Of a stretch of 64,000 nucleotides of DNA, positions 57,552 to 64,000 are shown piece by piece. The notes beneath the pieces were generated by a model. That model was given only the letters and a program-made list of their open reading frames with translations, did no database searches and was not told the DNA's origin. Position numbers and translations under genes: made by a program. The stretch's first letter is position 1. Every line of letters begins with the position of its first letter. The DNA comes from Streptomyces formicae (GTDB lineage Bacteria > Actinomycetota > Actinomycetes > Streptomycetales > Streptomycetaceae). The DNA is taken from the NCBI RefSeq assembly GCF_002556545.1, contig NZ_CP022685.1:6922001-6986000 (forward strand). The letters run 5' to 3'.

Positions 57552-58061
57552 GTGATTCCCGAGAAGTCGATGGAGATGCCCACCGCGGCCTTCCGGCGGC
57601 TGATGTCCGTCCTCGACGGGTCCTTCGCCGACTACCGCGTCATCGACCACGAGGCGGAGGGGCGGACGCTGCGCGCCAGCGACCTGCGCGGGCACGAACC
57701 GGCGCAGGCGGCCAAGTGCATGGTCGTGCAGGTGCGCAGGAAGGCCCCCACGGAGCACGTCACGGTCCTCGCCGTGGTGCCGGGGGACCGGCGGGTGGAC
57801 TTCAAGAAGGTGCGGCGGCTGTTCGGCGGGGCCGACGCCTCGCTGGCCGACCGGGCACACGCGGAGCGGATCACGGGCTGCGTCAGCGGCTGCGTCATCC
57901 CCTTCGCCTTCGACCCGGGGCTGCACCTGGTCGTCGATCCCGAGCTGCTCGTCCACGACGAGATCTACTTCAACGCGGCACGCCTGGACCGCTCGATCGC
58001 CCTCGGCACGGAGCACTTCGTCGCGCTGAGCGAGCCGCGGGTGGCGCCGATCGCGCGGTAG
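57552..58061 (+). CDS. YbaK/ProX-type aminoacyl-tRNA deacylase (cluster gene 6)
   Basis: 169 residues from GTG at 57552 with GAGGAG upstream; GTG at 57531 inside the MFS end would add seven residues. The YbaK/EbsC fold is recognisable from AAKCMVVQVRRKAPTEHVTV (catalytic Lys region), DFKKVRRLFGGADASLADR and TGCVSGCVIPFAFDPGLHLVVD. These proteins hydrolyse mischarged aminoacyl-tRNA (classically Ala- or Cys-tRNA-Pro). In an amino-acid-derived cluster it could protect the producer by clearing tRNA charged with the product or an intermediate. It follows the MFS gene directly. Confidence 0.8.
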   Translation: MIPEKSMEMPTAAFRRLMSVLDGSFADYRVIDHEAEGRTLRASDLRGHEPAQAAKCMVVQVRRKAPTEHVTVLAVVPGDRRVDFKKVRRLFGGADASLADRAHAERITGCVSGCVIPFAFDPGLHLVVDPELLVHDEIYFNAARLDRSIALGTEHFVALSEPRVAPIAR

Positions 58062-58076
58062 ACGTCCGGCGCGCCC

Positions 58077-58628
58077 CTACGCGGTGGTGCGGCGGGCGCG
58101 GAACGCCCGGCCCTTGGCGCGGTTTCCGCACTCGGCCATCTGGCACCACGTGCCCGACCGGTTCTTGGAGTGGTCGTAGAAGACCCACAGACAGTCCTCG
58201 GCGGGACAGACCTTCAGACGCGGCCACGTCCCCTCGCGGGCGGCCGCGTCGACCCGCGCCAGGATGCGGCCGAGCGCCGTGCGCACCCCGGTCCGCTCCT
58301 CGGGGCCCACGTAGGAGGTGCCGTCGTCGCGGAACCTGAGCCGGATCACGGTGTCCGCGGCGAGGGCGTCCAGCGTGCGCGCGGCCGCCGGGTCCATCGC
58401 GCGCCCCGAGTGGGTGGCGGCGAGCGCGCGCAGGGCCTCGCGGACCTCCAGAGCGGTCTGCCAGGCGCCGTCGTCGACCGATGTCCCGGCGCCGATCAGC
58501 TCATGCCTCGCGAGCCAAGTCCGCAGGTCGTCGGGGGAGTCGAGGCCGTCGCTGCGGGTCTCGAGGTCGCGCGTGTTGATGAACTCCCTGACCAGCTCCA
58601 GTGCGCCAGGTGCGTCCTGTCGCTTCAT
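58077..58628 (-). CDS. ABATE/CGNR zinc-finger transcriptional regulator
   Basis: 183 residues from ATG at 58628, with GGAGGG upstream. The N-terminal ABATE-type region (ALELVREFINTRDLETRSDG, DLRTWLARHELIG) resembles the family that senses stress or ligands. The C-terminal zinc finger has CPAEDCLWVFYDHSKNRSGT then WCQMAECGNRAKGRAFRAR, with the CGNR signature. It diverges from the EamA transporter gene with a symmetric site at 58646-58671 in the gap, so it probably controls that promoter and its own. Converges on the YbaK-type gene with 15 bp spacing. Confidence 0.85.
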   Translation of the reverse strand: MKRQDAPGALELVREFINTRDLETRSDGLDSPDDLRTWLARHELIGAGTSVDDGAWQTALEVREALRALAATHSGRAMDPAAARTLDALAADTVIRLRFRDDGTSYVGPEERTGVRTALGRILARVDAAAREGTWPRLKVCPAEDCLWVFYDHSKNRSGTWCQMAECGNRAKGRAFRARRTTA

Positions 58629-58640
58629 GCCTGCCCTCCA

Positions 58641-58671
58641 TTGACTAACCGGTAAAACTTTTTGTAGGTTA
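58641..58671 (+). promoter_or_regulatory. promoter and operator of the EamA gene
   Basis: TTGACT (58641-58646) and TAGGTT (58665-58670) are separated by 18 bp, a good sigma-70-type promoter for the EamA gene. TAACC (58646-58650) and GGTTA (58667-58671) form an inverted repeat whose arms are 21 bp apart and overlap both hexamers. The block is AT-rich. Binding by the divergently encoded CGNR protein is inferred. Confidence 0.55.
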
Positions 58672-58734
58672 CTTCGTGGTGGTGCTCTGGGCAACCAGCC
58701 GGCCCGCCGCCCCCACACAGAGGGAGAGACGGAC

Positions 58735-59799
58735 ATGGGTGCCGAGCGGAGCAGGGGTTCCGTGACACATCGGTTAGGTCCCTCGTCATGGGCCCGCCAC
58801 GCCGGTCCGGCGGCGATGGTGCTCGCGGCGGCCCTGTGGGGTCTGGGCGGCACGACGGCGGGCCAGCTCTTCGCGCGCGGCGCCGACCCGCTCGAAGTGG
58901 TGGAGGTCCGCACCTGGGTGGCCCTCGCCGGATTCGCCGCCCTCTATGCCGTACGGCGCAGGAGGAGGCGCGCGGAGCGCCCGAAGGGGTCGGCGCACGC
59001 GGCCCCGGCGGCGAAGCGCGTCGACCGGCGCGCGGTGCTCGGCTTCGGCATCGCCGTCGCGGTGTCGAACGCCGCGCTCTTCCTGGCCATCGACAAGCTG
59101 CCGGTGGCCGTGGCGCTCGTGCTGCAGAACCTCGCTCCCGCCTTCGTCGTGGGATGGGTGCTCCTGGTGACCCGCACGCTACCGAGTCCCCGTGTGGTCC
59201 TCGGCCTGGTCGTCGCGCTCCTGAGCGTGGCCCTCGTCGTGGAGCTGCCCACCACCCCGCTCGGCGACATCGACGCGGTCGGCATCCTCCTCGGGCTGCT
59301 CGCGGGCGCGGGCGTCGCCGCCTTCTCCGTGCTCGGCGCGCGAGCCGCGGGCTCCGTCGGCACGCTCGTCGCCAACACCGGCGGCTTCACGGTCGCGGCC
59401 GTCGCCTGGCTGCTCTTCCAGCTGCCGCACGGACTGCCCGCGCTGTTTGAGCACCCCGCGCTGCTCGCGGGGGCCGTCGCGGTCGGGGTGTTCGGCACGT
59501 TCGTGCCCTTCCTGCTGTACGCGTGGGCGGCCGCGCGGGTCGGACCGCAGGCCGGTGCGGTGAACATCTCCCTCGAACCGCTGTTCGGCGCGGTACTCGC
59601 CTGGCTCTGGCTCGGGCAGGCGGTCACCCCGGTGCAGATCGTCGGCGGGCTCGTCCTCCTGGTCGCCGTCGTCTTCCTCCAGAGCAGCCGCAACGCGGCC
59701 CCGCCGCCCGTACGGCCACCGACGGACCAGGACCCAGCGGGCCCGCAGGACCGCCCCGCGCCCGAGTCCCGCTCCGGCTTACTGCGGTCGGGGGCGTGA
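58735..59799 (+). CDS. EamA-family (DMT) transporter
   Basis: 354 residues from ATG at 58735, with GAGGGAGAGAC upstream. About ten hydrophobic segments form two EamA units: ~22-165 (AAMVLAAALWGLGGTTAGQL ... ALVLQNLAPAFVVGWVLLV) and ~170-320 (ALLSVALVVELPTTPLGDID ... NISLEPLFGAVLAWLWLGQA). It exports amino acids or metabolites. The N- and C-terminal tails are polar, the last one Pro-rich. Its stop overlaps the SARP start (TGATG), so exporter and activator are coupled. Confidence 0.88.
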   Translation: MGAERSRGSVTHRLGPSSWARHAGPAAMVLAAALWGLGGTTAGQLFARGADPLEVVEVRTWVALAGFAALYAVRRRRRRAERPKGSAHAAPAAKRVDRRAVLGFGIAVAVSNAALFLAIDKLPVAVALVLQNLAPAFVVGWVLLVTRTLPSPRVVLGLVVALLSVALVVELPTTPLGDIDAVGILLGLLAGAGVAAFSVLGARAAGSVGTLVANTGGFTVAAVAWLLFQLPHGLPALFEHPALLAGAVAVGVFGTFVPFLLYAWAAARVGPQAGAVNISLEPLFGAVLAWLWLGQAVTPVQIVGGLVLLVAVVFLQSSRNAAPPPVRPPTDQDPAGPQDRPAPESRSGLLRSGA

Positions 59800-62753
59800 T
59801 GAGCACCTCGGCCTGCGGCACCGACGCCGCCCTCGCGCCCGCCGACGCCCCGGACCCCGCGGCAGGGCCCCGGCCCGCCATGCAGATGCGCCTGCTCGGC
59901 CCGATGGAGGCGTCCCTCGGCGGTGAGCCGATGCTCCTGGGCGGCTCCCGCCAGCAGACCGTCCTCGCCGCACTCGCCCTGGAGGCCAACCGGGTCATCC
60001 CGCTCGACCGCCTCATCAGAGCGGTCTGGGACGACGCGCCGCCGTCCACCGCGCGCTCCCAGATCCACATCTGCATCTCGGCGCTGCGCCGCATCCTCGC
60101 CGTCGGCGAGGCGCCGCTGATCGTGACCCGCTCGCCCGGCTACATGCTCGCGCTGCCCCAGGACAACATCGACGCCCACTGGTTCGACAGCCTGGTCACC
60201 CAGGGGCGTACGGCCGCGGGGCAGGGCCACACCGCGGCGGCCGCCGACAGCCTGCGCGAGGCCCTGACGCTCTGGCGCGGCCCCGCGCTCTCCGGCATCC
60301 CGAGCCGCATCGTGCAGGCCGGTGCCACCAAGCTCGACGAGGCCAGGATGGCCGCCACGGAGGAGCGCATCCGGCTCGACCTGCGGCTCGGCAGGCACCA
60401 CGAGATCATCGGCGAACTCCACGCGCTGACCGCCGCCGAGCCCTTCAGGGAGACCCCGCAGGCCCAGCTCATGCTCGCCCTGTACCGCTCGGGGCGGCAG
60501 GCCGAGGCACTGGAGACGTACCAGCGGGTGCGCGCCACCTTCGCCGCCGAACTGGGCATCGAACCCGGCGAGGAACTGCGCAGGCTGCACCACGACATCC
60601 TCGCCGGGCACGCCCGCCTCGACCTCGTGACCCAGCAGGCCGAGCGCGCGGGCAACCGGGCGCCGGGGCCCGTCGAGATCGTCAGCACGCCCCGCCAACT
60701 GCCCGGCGGCATCCACGACTTCGTCGGCCGTACGCGCGAACTCGCCCGGATCAGGGCCGCGTTGCTGCCCGACCAGGAAGGCGCCGACGGTGCTCCCGCG
60801 CCGCCGCGCGTCATGGCCATCAGCGGCCAGGCGGGGGCGGGCAAGTCCACCCTCGCGGTGCGGGCCGCGCACGAGGTGTCCGAGGTCTTCGGCGACGGCC
60901 AGCTCTACGCCGACCTCGGCGGCTTCCGCGACCCCGCGCGCAGCGCCCACGAGGTGATGGGCGGATTCCTGCGGGCGCTCGGCGTGGCCGCGCACGTCAT
61001 CCCCGACGACGCCCGCGAACGCACCGAGCTGTACCGCAGCAGGCTCGCCGCGGCCCGCGTCCTCATCGTCATCGACAACGCCGTCAGCGAGCAGCAGGTG
61101 ACGCGGCTCTCCCCGGGCAGCGGCAGGTGCGCCGTCATCGCCACCAGCCGCTCCCGGCTCACCGGACTGCCCGGCGCCCATCAGCTCGACCTCTGCGTCC
61201 TCGGCCGCAAGGAGTCCGAGGAGTTCCTCACCCGGATCCTCGGTACCGAGCGGGCCACCGCCGACCCCGCGGCGCTCGGCGCCCTGGCCCGCCGCTGCGG
61301 CGGTCTGCCGCTGGCCCTGCGGATCGCGGGCGCCCGGCTCGCGGCCCGCGCGCACTGGCCCGTCGGGCGCCTGGTGGAGCGGCTCGGCGACGAGGACCAG
61401 CTGCTCGGCGAGCTCGTCCACGGCGAACTCCAGTTCAGGGCCTGCCTCCAGGAGTCGTACGAGGCACTCGACCCGGCCGCCCGCGCCCTCTTCCGCAGGC
61501 TGGCCCTCCTGGACGCGCCCGACTTCTCCGGCTGGATCGCCGCGGCCCTGTGCGACCGCAGCCTCCTGGAGGCGGAGGACCTCCTCGACACCCTGGTCGA
61601 CGCCCGGCTCATCGAGGCGGGCACCGGCGCCAGGGGCCAGGGCGCCCGCTACCGCTTTCCTGACCTGGTGCGCGCCTACGCCCGCGAACGGCTGCGCCAG
61701 GAGGAGCCCCAGCCGGAGCGCCGCGCCGCCCTGCTCAGGACGCTCGGCACCTGGCTCGCCCTCGCCGAGGAGGCGCACCGCAAGGAGTACGGCGGCGACT
61801 TCCTCCTCGTGCACGGCGACGCGCCCCGCTGGCGGCTGCCCAAGGCGTTCACCGACCGGCTGCTGCGCAGGCCGATGGCCTGGCTGGAGAGCGAGCGGCG
61901 CTGCCTGACCGCCGCCGTGCTGCAAGCGGCCGACCACCAACTCCCCGAGCACTGCTGGGACTTGGCGCTCACCTCCACCACCCTCTTCGCCGCGGGCGGC
62001 CACTTCGCCGACTGGCGGCAGACCGCGAGCGCGGCGATCGGGGCCACCGAGCAGTACGAGATCCCGCGCGGCCGCGCCGCCAGCCACTACTCGATGGGCT
62101 CCCTGCACAGCGCCCAGGGCAGGCTCGACCGGGCGGCCGCGCACTTCGACACCGCCCTCGGCCTGTTCACCGCGCTCGGCGACGACCGAGGCGCGGGCCT
62201 CGTCCTCACCGCGCTCGGCGACGTCAACCGCAGGCTCGGCCACGACGCCACCGCCCTGCGGCAGTGGGCGGCGGGCCTGCGGGCGCTGTGCCGCGCGGGC
62301 GACCAGGTCGGCCAGGCGCGGGTGCTGTGCGCCATGGCGCGGGCCAGGCTCGCGGAGGGCGACTACCCACGCGCCAGGCGCCATCTCGTCAAGGCGCTCG
62401 GCGCCTGCCGCCGCGCCCGCTCCAGCAGGGCGGAGGCGCCCGTACGGCTGCTCTTCGGCCAACTTCATCTGCGCACCGGCAGGCTGGGCTCGGCCGAACG
62501 CGGCTTCCACTGGGCGCTGCGCGTCGCGCGCGCCGACGGCGACCGGGCCTGTGAGGTGCGGGCCCTGCACGGCCTCGGCCTGGTGCGCAGGGGCCAGGGC
62601 AGGCCGGGCCCCGCAAGGACCGCCCTGAGCCAGGCGCTGGAACTGGCCAGGCAGACCGGCGACCGGGAACTCGCGGAGCAGGTCGGGCGGTCACTGGTTG
62701 CACCCTCGCAGGCAGGAGAGCGGTCATGTCCCCCTTCCCACGACTCCGTCTGA
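59799..62753 (+). CDS. AfsR-like SARP regulator (cluster activator)
   Basis: 984 residues from ATG at 59799. Residues ~28-122 are an OmpR-type winged helix (MQMRLLGPMEASLGGEPMLL, LEANRVIPLDRLIRAVWDD). BTAD follows to ~285 (AHWFDSLV ... LGIEPGEELRRLHHDIL). The NB-ARC/STAND ATPase has the P-loop GQAGAGKSTLA near 343, the Walker B-type RVLIVIDNAV near 420 and GLPLAL near 504. Residues ~740-970 form TPR-type helices (RAASHYSMGSLHSAQGRLDR and similar). Such proteins activate their own cluster by binding 11-bp repeats. Candidate boxes lie at 51302 and 63611. The next gene starts inside its end. Confidence 0.9.
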   Translation: MSTSACGTDAALAPADAPDPAAGPRPAMQMRLLGPMEASLGGEPMLLGGSRQQTVLAALALEANRVIPLDRLIRAVWDDAPPSTARSQIHICISALRRILAVGEAPLIVTRSPGYMLALPQDNIDAHWFDSLVTQGRTAAGQGHTAAAADSLREALTLWRGPALSGIPSRIVQAGATKLDEARMAATEERIRLDLRLGRHHEIIGELHALTAAEPFRETPQAQLMLALYRSGRQAEALETYQRVRATFAAELGIEPGEELRRLHHDILAGHARLDLVTQQAERAGNRAPGPVEIVSTPRQLPGGIHDFVGRTRELARIRAALLPDQEGADGAPAPPRVMAISGQAGAGKSTLAVRAAHEVSEVFGDGQLYADLGGFRDPARSAHEVMGGFLRALGVAAHVIPDDARERTELYRSRLAAARVLIVIDNAVSEQQVTRLSPGSGRCAVIATSRSRLTGLPGAHQLDLCVLGRKESEEFLTRILGTERATADPAALGALARRCGGLPLALRIAGARLAARAHWPVGRLVERLGDEDQLLGELVHGELQFRACLQESYEALDPAARALFRRLALLDAPDFSGWIAAALCDRSLLEAEDLLDTLVDARLIEAGTGARGQGARYRFPDLVRAYARERLRQEEPQPERRAALLRTLGTWLALAEEAHRKEYGGDFLLVHGDAPRWRLPKAFTDRLLRRPMAWLESERRCLTAAVLQAADHQLPEHCWDLALTSTTLFAAGGHFADWRQTASAAIGATEQYEIPRGRAASHYSMGSLHSAQGRLDRAAAHFDTALGLFTALGDDRGAGLVLTALGDVNRRLGHDATALRQWAAGLRALCRAGDQVGQARVLCAMARARLAEGDYPRARRHLVKALGACRRARSSRAEAPVRLLFGQLHLRTGRLGSAERGFHWALRVARADGDRACEVRALHGLGLVRRGQGRPGPARTALSQALELARQTGDRELAEQVGRSLVAPSQAGERSCPPSHDSV

Positions 62754-63583
62754 CCACCGGCGAAGCGGAGAGCGCCGTGCGGGGCCTCGATGCGGTCGAT
62801 GTCGTACGGGAGGCGCTGACCATGCCGTCGGGCGCCACGGGGGAGGAATCGGTGATGCGCTTCGACGCCGCCGCGGACGAACTGCTCCTGTACGACCGCG
62901 TGACCCGGCAGGAGTGGCGGCTGCCCGCGTCGACCGCGGTGCGGCTCTGGCGGGCCTGCCTGTGCGCGGCCGCGGCCCGTGCCTTCGTCGCCCCCGGAGT
63001 GATCACGGCGGGCGTGATCGGCGCCGAGGCCATGGACAACGCCTCGCTCGTCCTGCTCTCCCGCGCGCTGCCGGGCCTGAGTCACGTGGCGCTCTACGAC
63101 GACGGGGCGCCGGGCCCCGACGGCGGGACCCGGCCGCCGCGCAGCGTGCGCGGCGTGCGCGGCGGTGACGACGAGGTGGCGCTCGCCCTGATGCGCAGCG
63201 CGCGTGACGCGCTGCTCGGCGCGGACCTGGTCGTGCTCGCCTCCAACGCCACGTGTGTGGCGGGGGAGTGGCTGGCCCGGGGCACGGTCCTGGTCAACGC
63301 GAGCGCGCAGGACGTCACCGACGACCTCCACAAGGAAGTCGCGCACCTCGTCGTCGACGACCCCCGGCTGCTCTCCCTCGCACCGGGGCGGCGGGCGGCG
63401 CGGATGACCGAACCACCCACCAGGCTCGGCCAGTTGCTCGGCGTCGGGGCGGTCCTCCGTCGCCACCGCGACGACACGGTCCTCGTCGACCTCTATGGCG
63501 CGGGGCTGCATCAGCAGTGGTTCGTCACCCGGCTCTGCCGCTCGGCCCACGTGCGTGGCCTGGGCAGACGCTGCGGCCGATAG
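62726..63583 (+). CDS. divergent ornithine cyclodeaminase / mu-crystallin-like protein
   Basis: 285 residues from ATG at 62726, 28 bp inside the SARP gene, with GGAGAG upstream. It is shorter than the usual ~330. The Rossmann glycine region reads GVIGAEAMDNASLVLL near 92-107, in place of the common VxGxGxQA; then HVALYDDG, a strand-loop DLVVLASNATCVAGEWLARG near 168-187, LVNASAQDVTDDLH near 190, and a late region RLGQLLGVGAVLRRH. The family includes ornithine cyclodeaminase and imine dehydrogenases/amino-acid synthases such as SbnB. The degenerate motif makes the reaction unclear; reduction or oxidation of an amino acid intermediate is plausible. Confidence 0.65.
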   Translation: MSPFPRLRLTTGEAESAVRGLDAVDVVREALTMPSGATGEESVMRFDAAADELLLYDRVTRQEWRLPASTAVRLWRACLCAAAARAFVAPGVITAGVIGAEAMDNASLVLLSRALPGLSHVALYDDGAPGPDGGTRPPRSVRGVRGGDDEVALALMRSARDALLGADLVVLASNATCVAGEWLARGTVLVNASAQDVTDDLHKEVAHLVVDDPRLLSLAPGRRAARMTEPPTRLGQLLGVGAVLRRHRDDTVLVDLYGAGLHQQWFVTRLCRSAHVRGLGRRCGR

Positions 63584-63610
63584 CGGAAGCACGGTCAGGA
63601 GCCCGTCCCC

Positions 63611-63639
63611 ATCGCGGGCCGATAGCCCACGGATAGTCC
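63611..63639 (+). promoter_or_regulatory. putative SARP box ahead of the decarboxylase gene
   Basis: ATCGCGGGCC precedes GATAG at 63621 and 63632, an 11-bp period, ending TCC. 24 of 29 bases match the site at 51302. A weak -10 candidate (TGGAAT, 63647-63652) follows, which would place the transcript start at the base of the hairpin at 63650-63683. Confidence 0.6.
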
Positions 63640-63649
63640 TCCCTCCTGG

Positions 63650-63683
63650 AATCGGATGCGGCGCGTTACTGCCGCATCCGATT
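63650..63683 (+). terminator. 13-bp hairpin between the cyclodeaminase-like gene and the decarboxylase gene
   Basis: AATCGGATGCGGC (63650-63662) pairs perfectly with GCCGCATCCGATT (63671-63683) around an 8-nt loop and is followed by TCTGCTT. It can terminate upstream read-through. A transcript starting at the adjacent SARP-type promoter would begin within the left arm and might escape it. Confidence 0.6.
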
Positions 63684-63717
63684 TCTGCTTCACCCACCAC
63701 AAGAGGGAGGTCGTGGC

Positions 63718-64000
63718 ATGACCACGGTCGACGAGCAGCGAACAGACGAGCAGCGAACAGCGGTCTTCCGTCCCGCGGGCACCCCCGAAGGGCTCGAGGA
63801 CCTGCGCACCCTGGTCAACACGGCGATCGACACCCTGCGCGACGCCCATCTCGTCCGCAGGGGGCCCGTGCTGCCCGGCGGCCCGCCCGCCGTCGCCGAG
63901 GCCGCCCGGCGCGCGCTGGAGGGGCCCCTGTTGCCCGAGCGCCCGCAGGCGCCCGACGAGGTGTTCCGCGAGCTGATCGCGGCGTACGCGAACTGGGCGG
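63718..64000 (+). CDS. probable PLP-dependent group II decarboxylase (3' end outside window)
   Basis: 94 residues are visible from ATG at 63718, with GAGGGAGG upstream. The N-terminus repeats DEQRT. The stretch LEDLRTLVNTAIDTLRDAHL, then RRGPVLPGGPPAVAEAARRA and VFRELIAAYANWA, matches the N-terminal helices of pyridoxal-dependent decarboxylases of the glutamate/diaminobutyrate/aromatic type. The active-site Lys lies beyond the edge, so the assignment rests on the N-terminal pattern alone. A decarboxylase would supply an amine for ligation or form the product's C-terminal amine. Confidence 0.5.
   Translation, partial: MTTVDEQRTDEQRTAVFRPAGTPEGLEDLRTLVNTAIDTLRDAHLVRRGPVLPGGPPAVAEAARRALEGPLLPERPQAPDEVFRELIAAYANWA

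Noticed and set aside
58944..62570. A 1208-codon open frame on the minus strand opposite the EamA and SARP genes
   Set aside because: Low-complexity Gly/Ala/Arg composition and complete overlap with two genes that have convincing domains; this is the usual antisense openness of high-GC DNA.
1..64000. CRISPR arrays, tRNA or rRNA genes, insertion sequences, prophage or integrase genes
   Set aside because: I looked for regularly spaced repeats, tRNA-like cloverleafs with CCA/TTCGA signatures and transposase motifs and found none convincing; tandem repeats seen are short and local.

Overview
The window is about 72% GC, has strong third-position GC bias, many GTG starts and start/stop overlaps, and carries typical actinomycete families (SepH, DUF4193, DUF3710, DUF3159, CutRS, SARP). 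It is a Streptomyces chromosome. From memory, the gene order of the first 51 kb resembles the S. coelicolor core arm region around SCO5830-SCO5875 (citrate synthase pair, parC, ptsH, sepH, cutRS, dut, kdpDE). That synteny is recollection, not a search.

Layout. 1-5.6 kb: a partial sucrase/ferredoxin-like gene, a divergent citrate synthase pair (one fused to a helix-turn-helix) around a repeat-rich operator, and a mirror-symmetric cassette of two DUF6082-type membrane proteins around two small paralogues. 5.6-12.5 kb: CobW-type GTPase, topoisomerase IV subunit A, two-subunit M16 peptidase. 12.6-20.6 kb: an M23 cell-wall hydrolase behind a ydaO-type (c-di-AMP) riboswitch, a GntR regulator, HPr (ptsH) with a DasR-type operator, a GNAT/acyl-CoA-synthetase-like acetyltransferase, DUF5998, a phosphodiesterase and thymidine kinase. 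20.6-30.3 kb: VOC protein, sulfurtransferase, SepH, a membrane protein, a lactone oxidase with an MFS transporter, ferrochelatase, inositol monophosphatase and a small coiled-coil protein. 30.6-36.7 kb: CutRS, DUF4193 and neighbours, thioesterase, dUTPase, DUF3710. 36.9-45 kb: an ABC exporter set with two very large FtsX-type permeases and two ATPases. 45-51.1 kb: KdpD/KdpE, OB-fold protein, DUF3159 protein, two TrkA-type proteins.

51.3-64 kb: a biosynthetic gene cluster, cut by the window end. It has no NRPS or PKS. It encodes a BBE-type flavin oxidase, a class II aminoacyl-tRNA-synthetase-like enzyme with no tRNA-binding domain, two ATP-grasp ligases, an MFS exporter, a YbaK-type tRNA deacylase, a CGNR regulator divergent from an EamA exporter, a large AfsR-like SARP, a divergent ornithine-cyclodeaminase-like protein and the start of a probable PLP-dependent decarboxylase. 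The gene set points to a small peptide or amide built by ATP-dependent ligases. Two near-identical sites with GATAG repeated every 11 bp precede the first operon and the decarboxylase, as expected for boxes bound by the cluster's SARP. Three tandem 14-nt repeats, each a 5-codon ORF chained by start/stop overlap, sit between the first two cluster genes.

Non-coding architecture is rich: long perfect hairpins between convergent genes, a nested hairpin made of two inverted copies of a Streptomyces interspersed repeat around a terminator (49.6-49.8 kb), and two sequences resembling Streptomyces intergenic repeats that lie in frame inside coding genes. No tRNA, rRNA, CRISPR array, insertion sequence or prophage was seen.
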